Shown piece by piece: positions 42,843-52,363 of a DNA stretch of 64,000 nt. The notes beneath the pieces were generated by a model. That model saw only the letters and a list, made by a program, of their open reading frames with translations, was not told where the DNA came from and searched no databases. Made by a program: the position numbers and the translations under genes. The stretch spans positions 310,001 through 374,000 of the forward strand of contig SJCO01000003.1 of NCBI GenBank assembly GCA_005217565.1. The letters are read 5' to 3'. This DNA is from Puteibacter caeruleilacunae. Lineage in GTDB: Bacteria > Bacteroidota > Bacteroidia > Bacteroidales > Prolixibacteraceae. Positions within the stretch are counted from its first letter, which is position 1. Every line of letters starts with the position of its first letter.

Positions 42843-44930
42843 ATGTATTCGAACAACAACTTTATTGAAACAACACCGTTTCTTCGAATTCTCGTACCAT
42901 TTATTGTCGGGATTCTCATCTACAATCAAAGCTCTGTTAACATCAGTTTTTCAGTACTCATTCCAATCTTTACGTTATGCCTTATAAGTGCAATATTTTC
43001 ATATCGTATTAAACATCCTAATCAGGCAATCATATTTGGCATCTTTATTTCTTTCGTTTTTCTGATGATTGGATATTGCAATACTAAATGGTGTATTGAA
43101 TCAAATTCCCCTACACCAGCAGGAACATCCGAGAACTTCATTGGATACACACTCGACACTCCTCAAAAAAAGAAAAATTCATTCAAAGTTCGGTTACAGT
43201 TAGAATCCCCACAACACGAGAGAATTATTGCTTATTTACAAAACGACTCTTCTGGTCTGTCTCTACCAACTGGCAGTGTTATTGCATTTCAGCAATCACC
43301 ACAACCAATCGTTAATCAAGGTAATCCCGGAGAATTTAATTATGCAGCATATTGCCGGCAGCATTATATCAACCAACAAGTATTTTTATCTCCATCGCAA
43401 TGGATCAAGCTAAACAGACAAACGCATAGCTTAACCACGTTCGCTTCTCAACTTCAAAATAACATCAAGCACCATTTAACTCAGACAAATATTCACCCGA
43501 CTAATCAACAATTAATTCTCGCATTGATTGTGGGAAACAAAGACCAACTGGATCCAGAAATCAAACATCACTTCAAAGCGGCAGGAGCCATGCATTTAAT
43601 GGCTGTATCAGGATTACATGTTGGAATTGTTTATTTGATTTTATCATCAGGACTTTTTTTCCTCAAGTATAATAGGGTGACACGAGTAGTTCAAGGATTA
43701 CTAACATTGACAGGTCTATGGGGCTTTGCCCTATTAACCGGATTAACACCTTCTGTTACACGCGCGACTCTTCTTTTTACCTTAGTACTTCTCGCAAAGA
43801 CTATTCATCGAAATGCCAATCTTCTCAACACTCTTTTATTAACCGCCTTTTTAATTCTTCTCATCAATCCCATGAATTTATACGATGTTGGTTTTCAGCT
43901 CTCCTTCACAGCAGTATTCGGCATCATGCTCTTTTATAAACCGATCTATTCATTCGTCAAAACAAAGTATCTTATTTCCAATTACCTGTTAAAAATAATG
44001 GCCGTATCAATAGGTGCTCAATTAGGCACTTTACCTTTTACACTCTATTATTTTCATCAGTATCCCCCTTATTCTGTTATTTCAAGTATATTCCTAATCC
44101 CTTTTGTTGGCATTTTAATTCCTTGTGCAATCATTACAGTTGCTTTTAGTCTTACACCATTCTTTCATCCATTGATTGGACATACCATGAATATGTTGAT
44201 GAAGATATTTATAACGCCTATGCAATACATCGAATCACTCCCTTATGCATTAATTGAGCACATTAGACCAACACTCACTCAATGTGTGATACTAATCTTA
44301 CTTATATTATTCCTTGGACTTCTTTTCCATTCTGTTTCATTTGCCAACATCTCAGGGGTATTGCTTTGCACATTACTTCTGCTTTGCAGTTCAATCTACG
44401 TATCTTATAAACATCTCACACAACATACTTGTATTATATATAATAACTATCCGCTAATGCTTCACCTTATTGACAATAACAATCAACTTTATATCGACAA
44501 GCAAGATAGTGTCTCGAAATCTGACATTCCCTATTATGCACAAGCTGCGAACGAGCTATATTCAACACAATCTTCATTTACTCAGGTACAATCCTTCTCC
44601 GATCTTTCGAATGGTTATACATGCTGGCATGGCACAAGTATCAAGATATGGGATGACCAGGAATTAAAACATAAAATACCGGATAAACCACTAACTGTTA
44701 ATATCTTATTAATTAAATCAATTTATAATCTTGATCCCGGCCTGCTCCTTAAATACTATAATCCACAAACTGTTGTTTTCAGTTCTACTATTCATTCCAA
44801 AGGACATGAAAAACTCGAAAAATTCTTAAAATCACATTTTATTGTTTACCACAATGTTAAATCTTCAGGGGCATTTGTTCTAAATACAAACTGCAACAAA
44901 CTGAAACAGTTACCCTTAAAGAATCGTTAA
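42843..44930 (+). CDS. ComEC/Rec2 family DNA-uptake channel protein
   Basis: The 695-residue protein has N-terminal membrane helices, an OB-like extracytoplasmic segment (DUF4131, about 90-190) and the competence domain with MHLMAVSGLHVGIVYLILSS, GFALLTGLTPSVTRATLLF and NPMNLYDVGFQLSFTAVFG. ComEC transports single-stranded DNA across the inner membrane. The C-terminal 150 residues lack any HxHxDH metallo-beta-lactamase motif, so the nuclease domain found in Bacillus-type ComEC is absent or decayed. Confidence 0.9.
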   Translation: MYSNNNFIETTPFLRILVPFIVGILIYNQSSVNISFSVLIPIFTLCLISAIFSYRIKHPNQAIIFGIFISFVFLMIGYCNTKWCIESNSPTPAGTSENFIGYTLDTPQKKKNSFKVRLQLESPQHERIIAYLQNDSSGLSLPTGSVIAFQQSPQPIVNQGNPGEFNYAAYCRQHYINQQVFLSPSQWIKLNRQTHSLTTFASQLQNNIKHHLTQTNIHPTNQQLILALIVGNKDQLDPEIKHHFKAAGAMHLMAVSGLHVGIVYLILSSGLFFLKYNRVTRVVQGLLTLTGLWGFALLTGLTPSVTRATLLFTLVLLAKTIHRNANLLNTLLLTAFLILLINPMNLYDVGFQLSFTAVFGIMLFYKPIYSFVKTKYLISNYLLKIMAVSIGAQLGTLPFTLYYFHQYPPYSVISSIFLIPFVGILIPCAIITVAFSLTPFFHPLIGHTMNMLMKIFITPMQYIESLPYALIEHIRPTLTQCVILILLILFLGLLFHSVSFANISGVLLCTLLLLCSSIYVSYKHLTQHTCIIYNNYPLMLHLIDNNNQLYIDKQDSVSKSDIPYYAQAANELYSTQSSFTQVQSFSDLSNGYTCWHGTSIKIWDDQELKHKIPDKPLTVNILLIKSIYNLDPGLLLKYYNPQTVVFSSTIHSKGHEKLEKFLKSHFIVYHNVKSSGAFVLNTNCNKLKQLPLKNR

Positions 44931-45007
44931 AGTGAAAAAGTAATTATTTTTTTGCATATTTAGGTAGATAATATATTACTTTGCCAGCGATTTTAAGCGG
45001 ATAAGAA

Positions 45008-46345
45008 ATGAATATTGTTATAGTTGGTGCTGGAGAGGTTGGAACACACCTTGCCAAGATGTTGAGCGACGATAACCATGATATTGTGCTCCTTGATGAT
45101 AACGAAGAAAAGTTAAAGCATATTTCTTCGCATGTAGATGTATTAACTCAAAAAGGAGGAGCAAATTCCATTAATGATTTGAAGGAAGCTGGAGTTGCTA
45201 AGGCCGATTTGGTAATTGCTGTTACTCCTTTCGAAGAAAGAAACATTGTTACATGTATCCTTTCGAAAGACATCGGGGCAAAAAAGACGATTGCCAGAAT
45301 TGACAATTCGGAGTATCTTCAGAAAAACAATAAGGCTAAGTTTGAGCGGTTAGGGATTGACGAATTGATTTATCCTGAAAGTCTTGCTGCAAAAGAGATT
45401 TTTACATCACTGAAGCAGGTAGGTAGCCGTCAGCTTTTGGAGTTCTCAGGTGGCAAATTGATCATGAATGCTGTAAAAATTCGCGATAATGCTCCTATCG
45501 TAAATAAGACTCTTGAGGAAATTGGAAATATTTACAGTGAATTTAGAGCTGTTGCAATCACCCGTAAAAATGAAACTATAATCCCTCACGGAAAAGATAA
45601 AATTCTTCCTGAAGACATCGTTTATTTCGTAACCGATAGAGCAGGTGTGGATAAAGTGTTGGATAAATCAGGGAAAAAGAAATTTGCTGTTAAAAATGTG
45701 ATGATCCTTGGTGGTAGTCGCATCGGACAAAAAACAGCATTGAAACTTCAAGAGAAAGATTACAACATTAAGATCGTTGAGATAGACAGAGAACGGAGTA
45801 TAAAAGTAGCCGACCTACTTGTTAACTCATTAATCATTAATGCTGATGGTCGTAACCTTGCTATCCTTAAGGAAGAAGGTATTGATCAGATGGACGCTTT
45901 TGTTGCCGTAACAGGTAATTCTGAGACAAATATTCTTTCTTGTCAGTTAGCTAAAAGATTGGGAGTAAGAAGAACCGTAGCTGAGGTAGAGAACCTTGAT
46001 TACATGAACATTGCTCACGAGATTGGTATTGGAACACTGGTTAATAAAAAACTTATTGCCGCAAGTTACATTTACCGATTTACATTGCAAGCTGAGGTTT
46101 CTCACATGAAGTGTTTATCGGCAACCGATGCTGAAGTTCTTGAGTTTATTGCTAAACCAGATGCACTAATTACGAAAAAAGCGATTAGTGATGTATCATT
46201 CCCTTCTGAGGCCAATATTGGAGGAATTATCCGTAACAATAGAGGTTATATTGTAAAAGGAGATACACAGATTCAGGAAGGAGATAAGGTGGTAGTATTT
46301 GCACTTCCTTCAGTTGTAAAAAAATTAGAAAAGTACTTTAAGTAA
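45008..46345 (+). CDS. trkA: Trk potassium uptake system regulatory subunit TrkA
   Basis: The 445-residue protein has two RCK modules, each with an NAD(H)-binding Rossmann start: NIVIVGAGEVGTHLAKMLSD at residue 1 and NVMILGGSRIGQKTALKLQ near 232. Each is followed by a TrkA-C regulatory domain (the last ending KVVVFALPSVVKKLEKYF). It is the cytoplasmic gating ring of the TrkH channel. trkH follows after 26 bases in one operon. Confidence 0.95.
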   Translation: MNIVIVGAGEVGTHLAKMLSDDNHDIVLLDDNEEKLKHISSHVDVLTQKGGANSINDLKEAGVAKADLVIAVTPFEERNIVTCILSKDIGAKKTIARIDNSEYLQKNNKAKFERLGIDELIYPESLAAKEIFTSLKQVGSRQLLEFSGGKLIMNAVKIRDNAPIVNKTLEEIGNIYSEFRAVAITRKNETIIPHGKDKILPEDIVYFVTDRAGVDKVLDKSGKKKFAVKNVMILGGSRIGQKTALKLQEKDYNIKIVEIDRERSIKVADLLVNSLIINADGRNLAILKEEGIDQMDAFVAVTGNSETNILSCQLAKRLGVRRTVAEVENLDYMNIAHEIGIGTLVNKKLIAASYIYRFTLQAEVSHMKCLSATDAEVLEFIAKPDALITKKAISDVSFPSEANIGGIIRNNRGYIVKGDTQIQEGDKVVVFALPSVVKKLEKYFK

Positions 46346-46371
46346 TTCAGTTACTTAAAATATAAGATACG

Positions 46372-47829
46372 ATGCGCAGAATGATTAATTTTAAAGTTGT
46401 TGCCAGAACACTGGGAATCCTACTTCTGATTGAAGGGGTTGCTATGTTGACAGCACTTTTAATTTCATTAATATACGGAGAAAGCGATCTTCAAGCTTTC
46501 GGAATTGCTAGTTTAGTAACAATGGGTACAGGAGGTTTAACCTACCTGGCAACAAAAAATGCCTCGTTTGACATAGGGAAACGGGAAGGTTTTATCATTG
46601 TAAGTTTGGTTTGGGTAGTATTCTCCTTCTTTGGAGCGCTTCCTTATACGCTAAGTGAGGCCATACCAAATTTTACAGATGCCTTCTTTGAGACGATGTC
46701 TGGTTTTACCACCACAGGTTCTTCAGTTCTAAACAATATTGAAGAACTTCCTCATGGTATTTTGTTTTGGCGTAGTTTAACCCAATGGCTTGGTGGTATG
46801 GGTATTATTGTACTCTCACTGGCTATTCTACCGGTATTTGGTATCGGGGGAATGCAGCTGTTTGTTGCCGAAGTACCGGGACCTACACCTGATAAACTAA
46901 ATCCAAGAATCAGACAAACAGCAATGAGTTTGTGGGGAATCTATATGATCTTTACTGTACTGGAAACGATCTTATTGAAGCTTGGAGGCATGACTCTTTT
47001 TGATGCTATTAACCATTCGTTCACAACAATGGCAACAGGAGGATACTCAACCAAACAGGCCAGTGTAGCTCATTATGATTCAGCCTATATTCACTATGTG
47101 GTGATTATATTTATGTTCCTGGCAGGTACCAATTTTTCATTGTCTTATTGGGGTTTGAAGGGACAGCTAAACAAGGTATATAAGAACGAAGAATTTAGAG
47201 CGTACTCATTCTTTATTATCGCCTTTACCCTAATTATTACTGTAGGATTATATTTCTCTAATTGGGGAGGTGTTGAAAGATCATTCCGTGATTCATTATT
47301 TCAGGTAGTTTCGATAATCACAACTACTGGATACGCAACGGCAGATTACCTGGTATGGCCACCATTCCTGGCTGCTATCATATTCTTATTATTCTTCTTT
47401 GGAGGATCCGCAGGATCAACTGGTGGAGGAATTAAGATTGTACGAATCGTACTACTTCTTAAGAATAGTTACTTTGAGTTACGCCGACTAATTCACCCAA
47501 ATGCAATTATTCCTGTTAGATACAACAAGCGTTCTGTATCTGATCAGATTATTACCAATATTCTGGCATTCTTCATGTTTTACATCATTGTATTCGTACT
47601 CAGTGTATTGATTTTCACAATCATTGAGCCCGACATTAAAACATCTGTAGGTGCTGTAGCAACATCTCTTGGTAATATTGGACCTGGATTTGGGAAAGTT
47701 GGACCTGTAGAGAACTTCTGCAATGTGCATCCTTTTGGAAAATGGTTCTTATCATTCCTGATGTTATTAGGACGTCTTGAATTATTTACAGTATTGGTAC
47801 TGTTTAGTCCTGCATTCTGGAAGAAATAA
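46372..47829 (+). CDS. trkH: Trk potassium uptake channel TrkH
   Basis: The 485-residue protein has the four pore-loop repeats of TrkH/KtrB, each with a selectivity-filter glycine in a TTTGxS-like turn: MSGFTTTGSSVL, FTTMATGGYSTK, ITTTGYATADYLV and ATSLGNIGPGFGKVGP. The QWLGGMGIIVLSLAILP and GGSAGSTGGGIKIVR segments are family signatures. It is the K+-conducting subunit in the inner membrane, partnered with TrkA. Confidence 0.95.
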   Translation: MRRMINFKVVARTLGILLLIEGVAMLTALLISLIYGESDLQAFGIASLVTMGTGGLTYLATKNASFDIGKREGFIIVSLVWVVFSFFGALPYTLSEAIPNFTDAFFETMSGFTTTGSSVLNNIEELPHGILFWRSLTQWLGGMGIIVLSLAILPVFGIGGMQLFVAEVPGPTPDKLNPRIRQTAMSLWGIYMIFTVLETILLKLGGMTLFDAINHSFTTMATGGYSTKQASVAHYDSAYIHYVVIIFMFLAGTNFSLSYWGLKGQLNKVYKNEEFRAYSFFIIAFTLIITVGLYFSNWGGVERSFRDSLFQVVSIITTTGYATADYLVWPPFLAAIIFLLFFFGGSAGSTGGGIKIVRIVLLLKNSYFELRRLIHPNAIIPVRYNKRSVSDQIITNILAFFMFYIIVFVLSVLIFTIIEPDIKTSVGAVATSLGNIGPGFGKVGPVENFCNVHPFGKWFLSFLMLLGRLELFTVLVLFSPAFWKK

Positions 47830-47840
47830 AGATATTATAC

Positions 47841-47875
47841 ATTGAATCTGCGGATTTTTACTCCGCAGATTCAAT
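47841..47875. terminator. Terminator hairpin between trkH and the TsaC/YciO-type gene
   Basis: A perfect 14-base stem (47841-47854 with 47862-47875) and a 7-base loop between converging genes. U-runs are weak on both sides. Confidence 0.7.
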
Positions 47876-47881
47876 GCCTAT

Positions 47882-48496
47882 TTAATCAATAAATTCTCCT
47901 TTTCCTTCACGAACAACCTCAGCCACTCCTGAAGTACAATCAACAATTGTTGACGGAGTTAAATCTCCATAGCCACCATCAACAACCAAATCGACCAACG
48001 CACCATACTTTTCTTCGATCAACTCTGGATCGGTAGTATAATCAAGCACCTCATCATCATCATGAACAGATGTTGACATAATTGGATTACCCAATTCCTC
48101 TACGATTGCACGGATAATACTATTATCAGGCACACGAATTCCAACAGTCTTCTTCCTATTTTTAAATATTCTGGGGACATTATTGTTTGCCTCAAGGATA
48201 AAAGTAAACGGCCCTGGAAGATGACGCTTCATCAATTTGAAAATGTGGTTATCGATAGGTCGGGTAAAATCCGATAAATGACTTAAATCGGAACAAATAA
48301 ATGAAAAGTTTGATTTCTCTAGCTTAATATTTTTGATTCTTGCAACCCGCTCTACTGCTTTTGCATTTGTGATATCGCAACCTACTCCGTATACTGTATC
48401 GGTTGGATAAACAATCACTCCTCCTTTTCGCAATACATCAACAACTTGACGTACTTGCTTTGGATTTGGATTATCAGGATAGATCCGTACTAACAT
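47882..48496 (-). CDS. YrdC/TsaC/YciO-family protein (probable threonylcarbamoyl-AMP synthase)
   Basis: The 204-residue protein has the YrdC fold signatures: GGVIVYPTDTVYGVGCDITN, RIKNIKLEKSNFSFICSDLS, PGPFTFILEANNNVP, RVPDNSIIRAIVEELGNPIMSTSVH and PSTIVDC. The family makes threonylcarbamoyl-AMP for tRNA t6A37. The start sequence MLVRIYPDNPNPKQV and short length are closer to YciO than TsaC, and YciO activity is less certain. It has its own promoter at 48519-48550. Confidence 0.88.
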   Translation of the reverse strand: MLVRIYPDNPNPKQVRQVVDVLRKGGVIVYPTDTVYGVGCDITNAKAVERVARIKNIKLEKSNFSFICSDLSHLSDFTRPIDNHIFKLMKRHLPGPFTFILEANNNVPRIFKNRKKTVGIRVPDNSIIRAIVEELGNPIMSTSVHDDDEVLDYTTDPELIEEKYGALVDLVVDGGYGDLTPSTIVDCTSGVAEVVREGKGEFID

Positions 48497-48518
48497 GGTC
48501 TTTTATTTTTGGTTATCA

Positions 48519-48550
48519 AAGATATAAAATCATTCCGGATAAAACATCAA
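48519..48550 (-). promoter_or_regulatory. Promoter of the TsaC/YciO-type gene
   Basis: Minus-strand TTG (48550-48548), a 21-base spacer and TAtcTTTG (48526-48519), 23 bases before the ATG. Confidence 0.55.
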
Positions 48551-48572
48551 GTGAAAAATCACTTAACTAAGC

Positions 48573-48580
48573 TATATTTG
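48573..48580 (+). promoter_or_regulatory. Candidate -7 box for mnmD
   Basis: TAtaTTTG lies about 150 bases before the mnmD ATG, implying a long leader with small palindromes (agctttgcaagct, gaccttaggtc). No good -33 element. Confidence 0.3.
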
Positions 48581-48729
48581 CAGCGTATTATAAAACTGAA
48601 ACACGTTTCCAGGAGCTTTGCAAGCTGAAAGGTATTTCTGTATCACAGCCTGTCATTCACAGATCAATCAAGCGACCTTAGGTCCCGAGATCCTGACAGC
48701 GTATAAATAATCTAAAGATCTTTTATAAG

Positions 48730-49395
48730 ATGAAGCGAATATTACAACAAACCGAAGATGGTTCACATACACTGCATATACCTGAAATGGATGAGACTTA
48801 TCATTCCATTCATGGAGCTATACAAGAATCGAATCATGTATTCATCGAAGCCGGTTTAAAAAAGGTTACTATTCCTGTTGTTCATATCTTTGAAGTTGGT
48901 TTTGGAACAGGACTAAATGCATTACTAACTTGTCTCGAAGCATTAAAGAATAACACAAGGATTTATTATCACACGATTGAGTTGTATCCTCTTGATGAAG
49001 AACTATGGAGAAACCTCAATTACCCTGACCAGCTATCAGATCAAGCTCAAGATATTTTTAATAAGCTCCATGAAGCACCGTGGGAAGAAGAAGTTCAAAT
49101 TACGGATGGCTTTATTATACTGAAAACCAAGAATAGTTTGGTAGATTATAAATTCACTGGTGAATTAAAATATGATCTCATCTATTTTGATGCTTTCGCC
49201 CCTGGAAAACAGGAGGAGATGTGGAGCAAAGAAATATTCCAAAATATAACTGAAGTGATGAATGCGAAGTCTGTATTCGTAACCTATTGTGCAAAAGGAG
49301 CTGTAAGGAGAAATTTACAGGAAGCCGGACTGACAATGGAAAGAATTCCTGGCCCCCCAGGAAAAAGGCAAATGCTCAGAGGCACAAAAGAATAA
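48730..49395 (+). CDS. mnmD: tRNA 5-methylaminomethyl-2-thiouridine methyltransferase MnmD
   Basis: The 221-residue protein has a class I SAM-binding start VFEVGFGTGLNALLTCLEA, preceded by the typical DETYHSIHGAIQESNHVFI, and YDLIYFDAFAPGKQEEMWSK. This is the methyltransferase half of bifunctional MnmC, and Bacteroidota usually carry it alone as MnmD. It makes mnm5s2U34 in tRNA anticodons. The oxidase half MnmC1 is not present here. Confidence 0.9.
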   Translation: MKRILQQTEDGSHTLHIPEMDETYHSIHGAIQESNHVFIEAGLKKVTIPVVHIFEVGFGTGLNALLTCLEALKNNTRIYYHTIELYPLDEELWRNLNYPDQLSDQAQDIFNKLHEAPWEEEVQITDGFIILKTKNSLVDYKFTGELKYDLIYFDAFAPGKQEEMWSKEIFQNITEVMNAKSVFVTYCAKGAVRRNLQEAGLTMERIPGPPGKRQMLRGTKE

Positions 49396-49494
49396 ACCAG
49401 TAAAATCGACACAGATAACTTATACAGAACACCTAACAATCCGAATAAAAACATTATATTCGCATTCTTTAAATCAAAACAATAAGCGTCAAAA

Positions 49495-50103
49495 ATGGCA
49501 GATAATTTCAAAAGTCAAGCTGAGAAGTTCAGCTACGCATTGGGACTTAGTGTCGCAAGCAATTTAATCGGTAGTGGAGTAAAAAGTGTAGATGTAAATA
49601 CTTTCGCTGATGCATTGACTGATGCATATACTGGGAAATTACCAAAATTAAGTCCAGATGAAGCGAACAAAATCTTGCAAGAATATATGTCAAAATTGCA
49701 AGATGAGGAAGCAAACAAAAATAAAGAAGCTGGAATCAAATTTCTAGAAGAGAATAAAGGCAAAGAAGGAGTAATCACATTACCTAGTGGTCTTCAGTAT
49801 GAAGTGATTAGCGAAGGAGAAGGTGATTTCCCAAAAGAAACTGATCAGGTAAAATGTCACTATCACGGAACATTGATCGATGGAACAGTTTTCGATAGTT
49901 CAGTACAGCGTGGCGAGCCAGCTACATTCCCTGTAAATGGTGTAATTAAAGGTTGGGTTGAAGCTCTTCAACTGATGAGCGTTGGTTCAAAATGGAAATT
50001 GTATGTTCCTTCTGATCTTGCTTACGGTGATCGTGGAGCAGGTGGATCAATTGGACCTAACACTACATTGATCTTTGAAGTAGAACTATTGGAGATTGTA
50101 TAA
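49495..50103 (+). CDS. Cytoplasmic FKBP-type peptidyl-prolyl isomerase
   Basis: The 202-residue protein has an N-terminal dimerisation domain (FKBP_N, FSYALGLSVASNLIGSGV to about residue 85). A C-terminal FKBP domain follows: GLQYEVISEGEG, VKCHYHGTLIDGTVFDSS, PATFPVNGVIKGWVEAL, YVPSDLAYGDRGAGGSIGP and [11 protein letters not shown]. There is no signal peptide, so it acts in the cytoplasm. It is followed after 25 bases by a lipoprotein paralogue with the same architecture. Confidence 0.93.
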   Translation: MADNFKSQAEKFSYALGLSVASNLIGSGVKSVDVNTFADALTDAYTGKLPKLSPDEANKILQEYMSKLQDEEANKNKEAGIKFLEENKGKEGVITLPSGLQYEVISEGEGDFPKETDQVKCHYHGTLIDGTVFDSSVQRGEPATFPVNGVIKGWVEALQLMSVGSKWKLYVPSDLAYGDRGAGGSIGPNTTLIFEVELLEIV

Positions 50104-50128
50104 ATAAATCGAGTAAAATATTGACATT

Positions 50129-50872
50129 ATGAAACGAACATTATTTTCTGCAGTAGCTTTTGCTTCACTTTTTGCAATGGCTTCATGCGGACAAATGGGT
50201 GATGCTGGAAACAAAGAATTGACTACTAAAGTTGATTCTGTAAGTTATGCATTAGGAGTAGACATCGCAGTAAACATCGACAGAAGTTTACAGATGTTCG
50301 AAACTGAAGAAACTAAAATTGACAAAGATGTTTTGATCCACGCTTTCGCTAAAAAGCTAAAAGAAGAGGATACAAAAATCACAGCAGAGGAAACTACTGC
50401 AATTATCCGTTCTTTCATGGAAGAGCAGCGTTCTGTTCAAGAAAAAGAAAGACAAGAAAAAGCTGTTAAGAGCCTTGAAGAAGGAAAGAAATTCTTAGAA
50501 GAAAATGCTAAGAAAGACGGTATTCAAACTACAGCTAGTGGACTTCAATATCAGGTTTTGAAAGCTGGAGAAGGTGTTAAGCCTGCTGCTACTGACCGCG
50601 TAAAAGTACACTATACAGGTAAAACTATCGACGGAAAAGTATTCGACAGTTCTGTTGAGCGTGGTGAGCCTGCTACATTTGGTGTTAACCAGGTTATCAA
50701 AGGATGGACAGAAGCATTACAATTAATGCCTGTTGGATCTAAATATAAGCTATTCATTCCTTCTGAAATTGCTTACGGTGAAAGAGGTGCTGGTGCTGAC
50801 ATCGCTCCTAACAGCGTATTGATTTTTGAAGTTGAGCTTCTAGAAATAGTTAAGCCTGCAGCAGCAAAATAA
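50129..50872 (+). CDS. FKBP-type peptidyl-prolyl isomerase lipoprotein
   Basis: The 247-residue protein has lipobox MASC (Cys20). An FKBP_N domain ([19 protein letters not shown]) and an acidic/basic helix precede the FKBP domain with [30 protein letters not shown] and [19 protein letters not shown]. It resembles periplasmic FkpA/Mip foldases, here membrane-anchored. It clearly arose as a paralogue of the adjacent cytoplasmic enzyme. A terminator follows at 50896-50927. Confidence 0.93.
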   Translation: MKRTLFSAVAFASLFAMASCGQMGDAGNKELTTKVDSVSYALGVDIAVNIDRSLQMFETEETKIDKDVLIHAFAKKLKEEDTKITAEETTAIIRSFMEEQRSVQEKERQEKAVKSLEEGKKFLEENAKKDGIQTTASGLQYQVLKAGEGVKPAATDRVKVHYTGKTIDGKVFDSSVERGEPATFGVNQVIKGWTEALQLMPVGSKYKLFIPSEIAYGERGAGADIAPNSVLIFEVELLEIVKPAAAK

Positions 50873-50895
50873 GAAATTATTTATTTTAATGATAT

Positions 50896-50927
50896 AACCT
50901 CCGGGAATCATTCCGGAGGTTTTCTTT
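50896..50927 (+). terminator. Terminator of the FKBP gene pair
   Basis: Stem aacctccgg/ccggaggtt with one bulged base (50896-50904 with 50913-50921), followed by a U-rich tract. Confidence 0.85.
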
Positions 50928-50943
50928 ATAACAACTTACGATT

Positions 50944-51309
50944 ATGAGCTTAGAAATTAAAGGTCAAGTGATCGAAATTCTTCCACTACAATCTGGAACC
51001 AGTAAAGCTGGTAAAGAATGGCAGAAACAAGAATTTGTAATCGAAACAGATGAGCAATTCCCACGTAAAGTTTGCTTCACCCTTTTCGGTGACAAGATTA
51101 GCATCCTTCAAGGAATTGAAAATGGAACTGATGTAAACGTTGCTTTCAACCTTGAGTCAAGAGAATTTAACGGAAGATGGTATCATAACATCAATGCATG
51201 GAAAATTGACAAAGTAGAAGCGTCAATGCCTGAAGCACCTCCAGTACCTGAATTTGGTCCTGAAGATGTACCTCCTGCAAAAGATGATTTTAATGATCTA
51301 CCATTCTAA
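50944..51309 (+). CDS. DUF3127 OB-fold protein with SSB-like acidic tail
   Basis: The 121-residue protein begins LEIKGQVIEILPLQSGTS and has a compact OB-like core (FVIETDEQFPRKVCFTLFGDK, FNLESREFNGRWYHNINAW), the DUF3127 family of Bacteroidota. The C-terminus is a proline-rich linker ending DDFNDLPF, which copies the acidic, hydrophobic tip of single-stranded-DNA-binding proteins (DDDIPF). A role as an auxiliary SSB is inferred from that. Flanked by terminators, it is monocistronic. Confidence 0.85.
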   Translation: MSLEIKGQVIEILPLQSGTSKAGKEWQKQEFVIETDEQFPRKVCFTLFGDKISILQGIENGTDVNVAFNLESREFNGRWYHNINAWKIDKVEASMPEAPPVPEFGPEDVPPAKDDFNDLPF

Positions 51310-51313
51310 ATAG

Positions 51314-51347
51314 AAAAAGCCCTTGAAATAAATTCAAGGGCTTTTTT
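51314..51347. terminator. Bidirectional terminator after the DUF3127 gene
   Basis: A 14-base stem (51314-51327 with 51333-51346) starts with an A-run and ends in a T-run, so it serves both converging transcripts. Confidence 0.92.
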
Positions 51348-51374
51348 ATATCAGATTAAAAGATAAATCCTTTT

Positions 51375-51788
51375 TTAAACCGTATGATTGGCTTGTACTT
51401 TTTTTGCCCGACTACTTAATAGCCTATCAAATAACAATAAACCTGATAGTCCGAACAATATTCCAATCACACCTATAGGTGCACCTGAAACAACATCAAT
51501 CAACTGATTTGTTCCATGTCCTATAAAACCAAACATTCCCCCTACTCCTGTTGCGCCCTGACTATCTCCAAAAACTAGAAATAAACCTATCAATGTTGAT
51601 ATCAGAACAACAAGCAAAATAATCCAACCTTTTCTGGTTATTAGTGGCTCATATACATTTTTCATTGGCAATGGCTCCAATGCAATGCGATTCATCACAG
51701 AAGCTGAAAAGCTTTTGGGAGCTTTCTTCGGAGTATCATCTTTCATGATCTCCCTAATTAACTGCTCTTCTCTATTGTGCTTCTTCAT
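51375..51788 (-). CDS. Small membrane protein partnered with an ECF sigma factor (anti-sigma candidate)
   Basis: The 137-residue protein has a charged cytoplasmic N-terminus of about 50 residues (NREEQLIREIMKDDTPKKAP, a possible sigma-binding helix). Two membrane helices follow (WIILLVVLISTLIGLFLVF and IGVIGILFGLSGLLLFDRL), then a short basic tail. Its start overlaps the end of the sigma factor gene by four bases, so the two are coupled. That arrangement is typical of membrane anti-sigma factors, but no zinc-binding HxxxCxxC motif is present. Confidence 0.65.
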   Translation of the reverse strand: MKKHNREEQLIREIMKDDTPKKAPKSFSASVMNRIALEPLPMKNVYEPLITRKGWIILLVVLISTLIGLFLVFGDSQGATGVGGMFGFIGHGTNQLIDVVSGAPIGVIGILFGLSGLLLFDRLLSSRAKKVQANHTV

Positions 51789-52363
51789 AACAATGAATAT
51801 ATTTCCTGATTCAACAATACATATAACTCCTTAAACAATTTCTTTCTTGATCGATGTATTTTCACTTTTACATTCGATGTAGAAAGTCCAACCACCAGAG
51901 CGATCTCATCCATCGGTTCCTCATCGTAATAGAACATGGTCATCATCACCTGCTCTTCAGGAGACAACTTACTCATAGCGAGATCAAGATACTTTTTCCT
52001 TTCTTCAGCTTTCAGGTTAAAGAACTCTTGATGTACCCCCTGCTCCTCCTCGGGTTCAACCTCAATCCTCTCAACAGGTGTAGCATGTATTTTTTTCTTC
52101 CTTAACTCTGTAATTGCCGTATTATATACAATACTATAAAGATACGTTGAAAATTTCGAACTTCCTTTAAAAGTATGTATTGAGCGAAATGCCTTGACAA
52201 AGCTCTCCTGAGCGATCTCTTCTGCGGTGGATTCGTTCCGCATCATTTTATAGGCCAAACCATAGACCATATCCTGATAACGCTCGACAAGTACACCAAA
52301 GGCATTTCTATTTCCATTCTTTACTTCGTCGATATAATAAATGTCGTTCCTTTCATTCATCAT
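51785..52363 (-). CDS. ECF-type RNA polymerase sigma factor
   Basis: The 192-residue protein has sigma region 2 (NAFGVLVERYQDMVYGLAYKM, then AEEIAQESFVKAFRSIHTF and KFSTYLYSIVYNTAI) and region 4 (LSPEEQVMMTMFYYDEEPMDEIALVVGLSTSNVKVKIHRSRK across about 133-175). It would direct RNA polymerase to a regulon not visible here. The coupled downstream membrane protein probably holds it inactive until a signal arrives. Confidence 0.92.
   Translation of the reverse strand: MMNERNDIYYIDEVKNGNRNAFGVLVERYQDMVYGLAYKMMRNESTAEEIAQESFVKAFRSIHTFKGSSKFSTYLYSIVYNTAITELRKKKIHATPVERIEVEPEEEQGVHQEFFNLKAEERKKYLDLAMSKLSPEEQVMMTMFYYDEEPMDEIALVVGLSTSNVKVKIHRSRKKLFKELYVLLNQEIYSLL

Noticed and set aside
48581-48729. 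Riboswitch or structured leader of mnmD
   Set aside because: Only short palindromes (5 pairs) are visible; no known riboswitch core was recognised.
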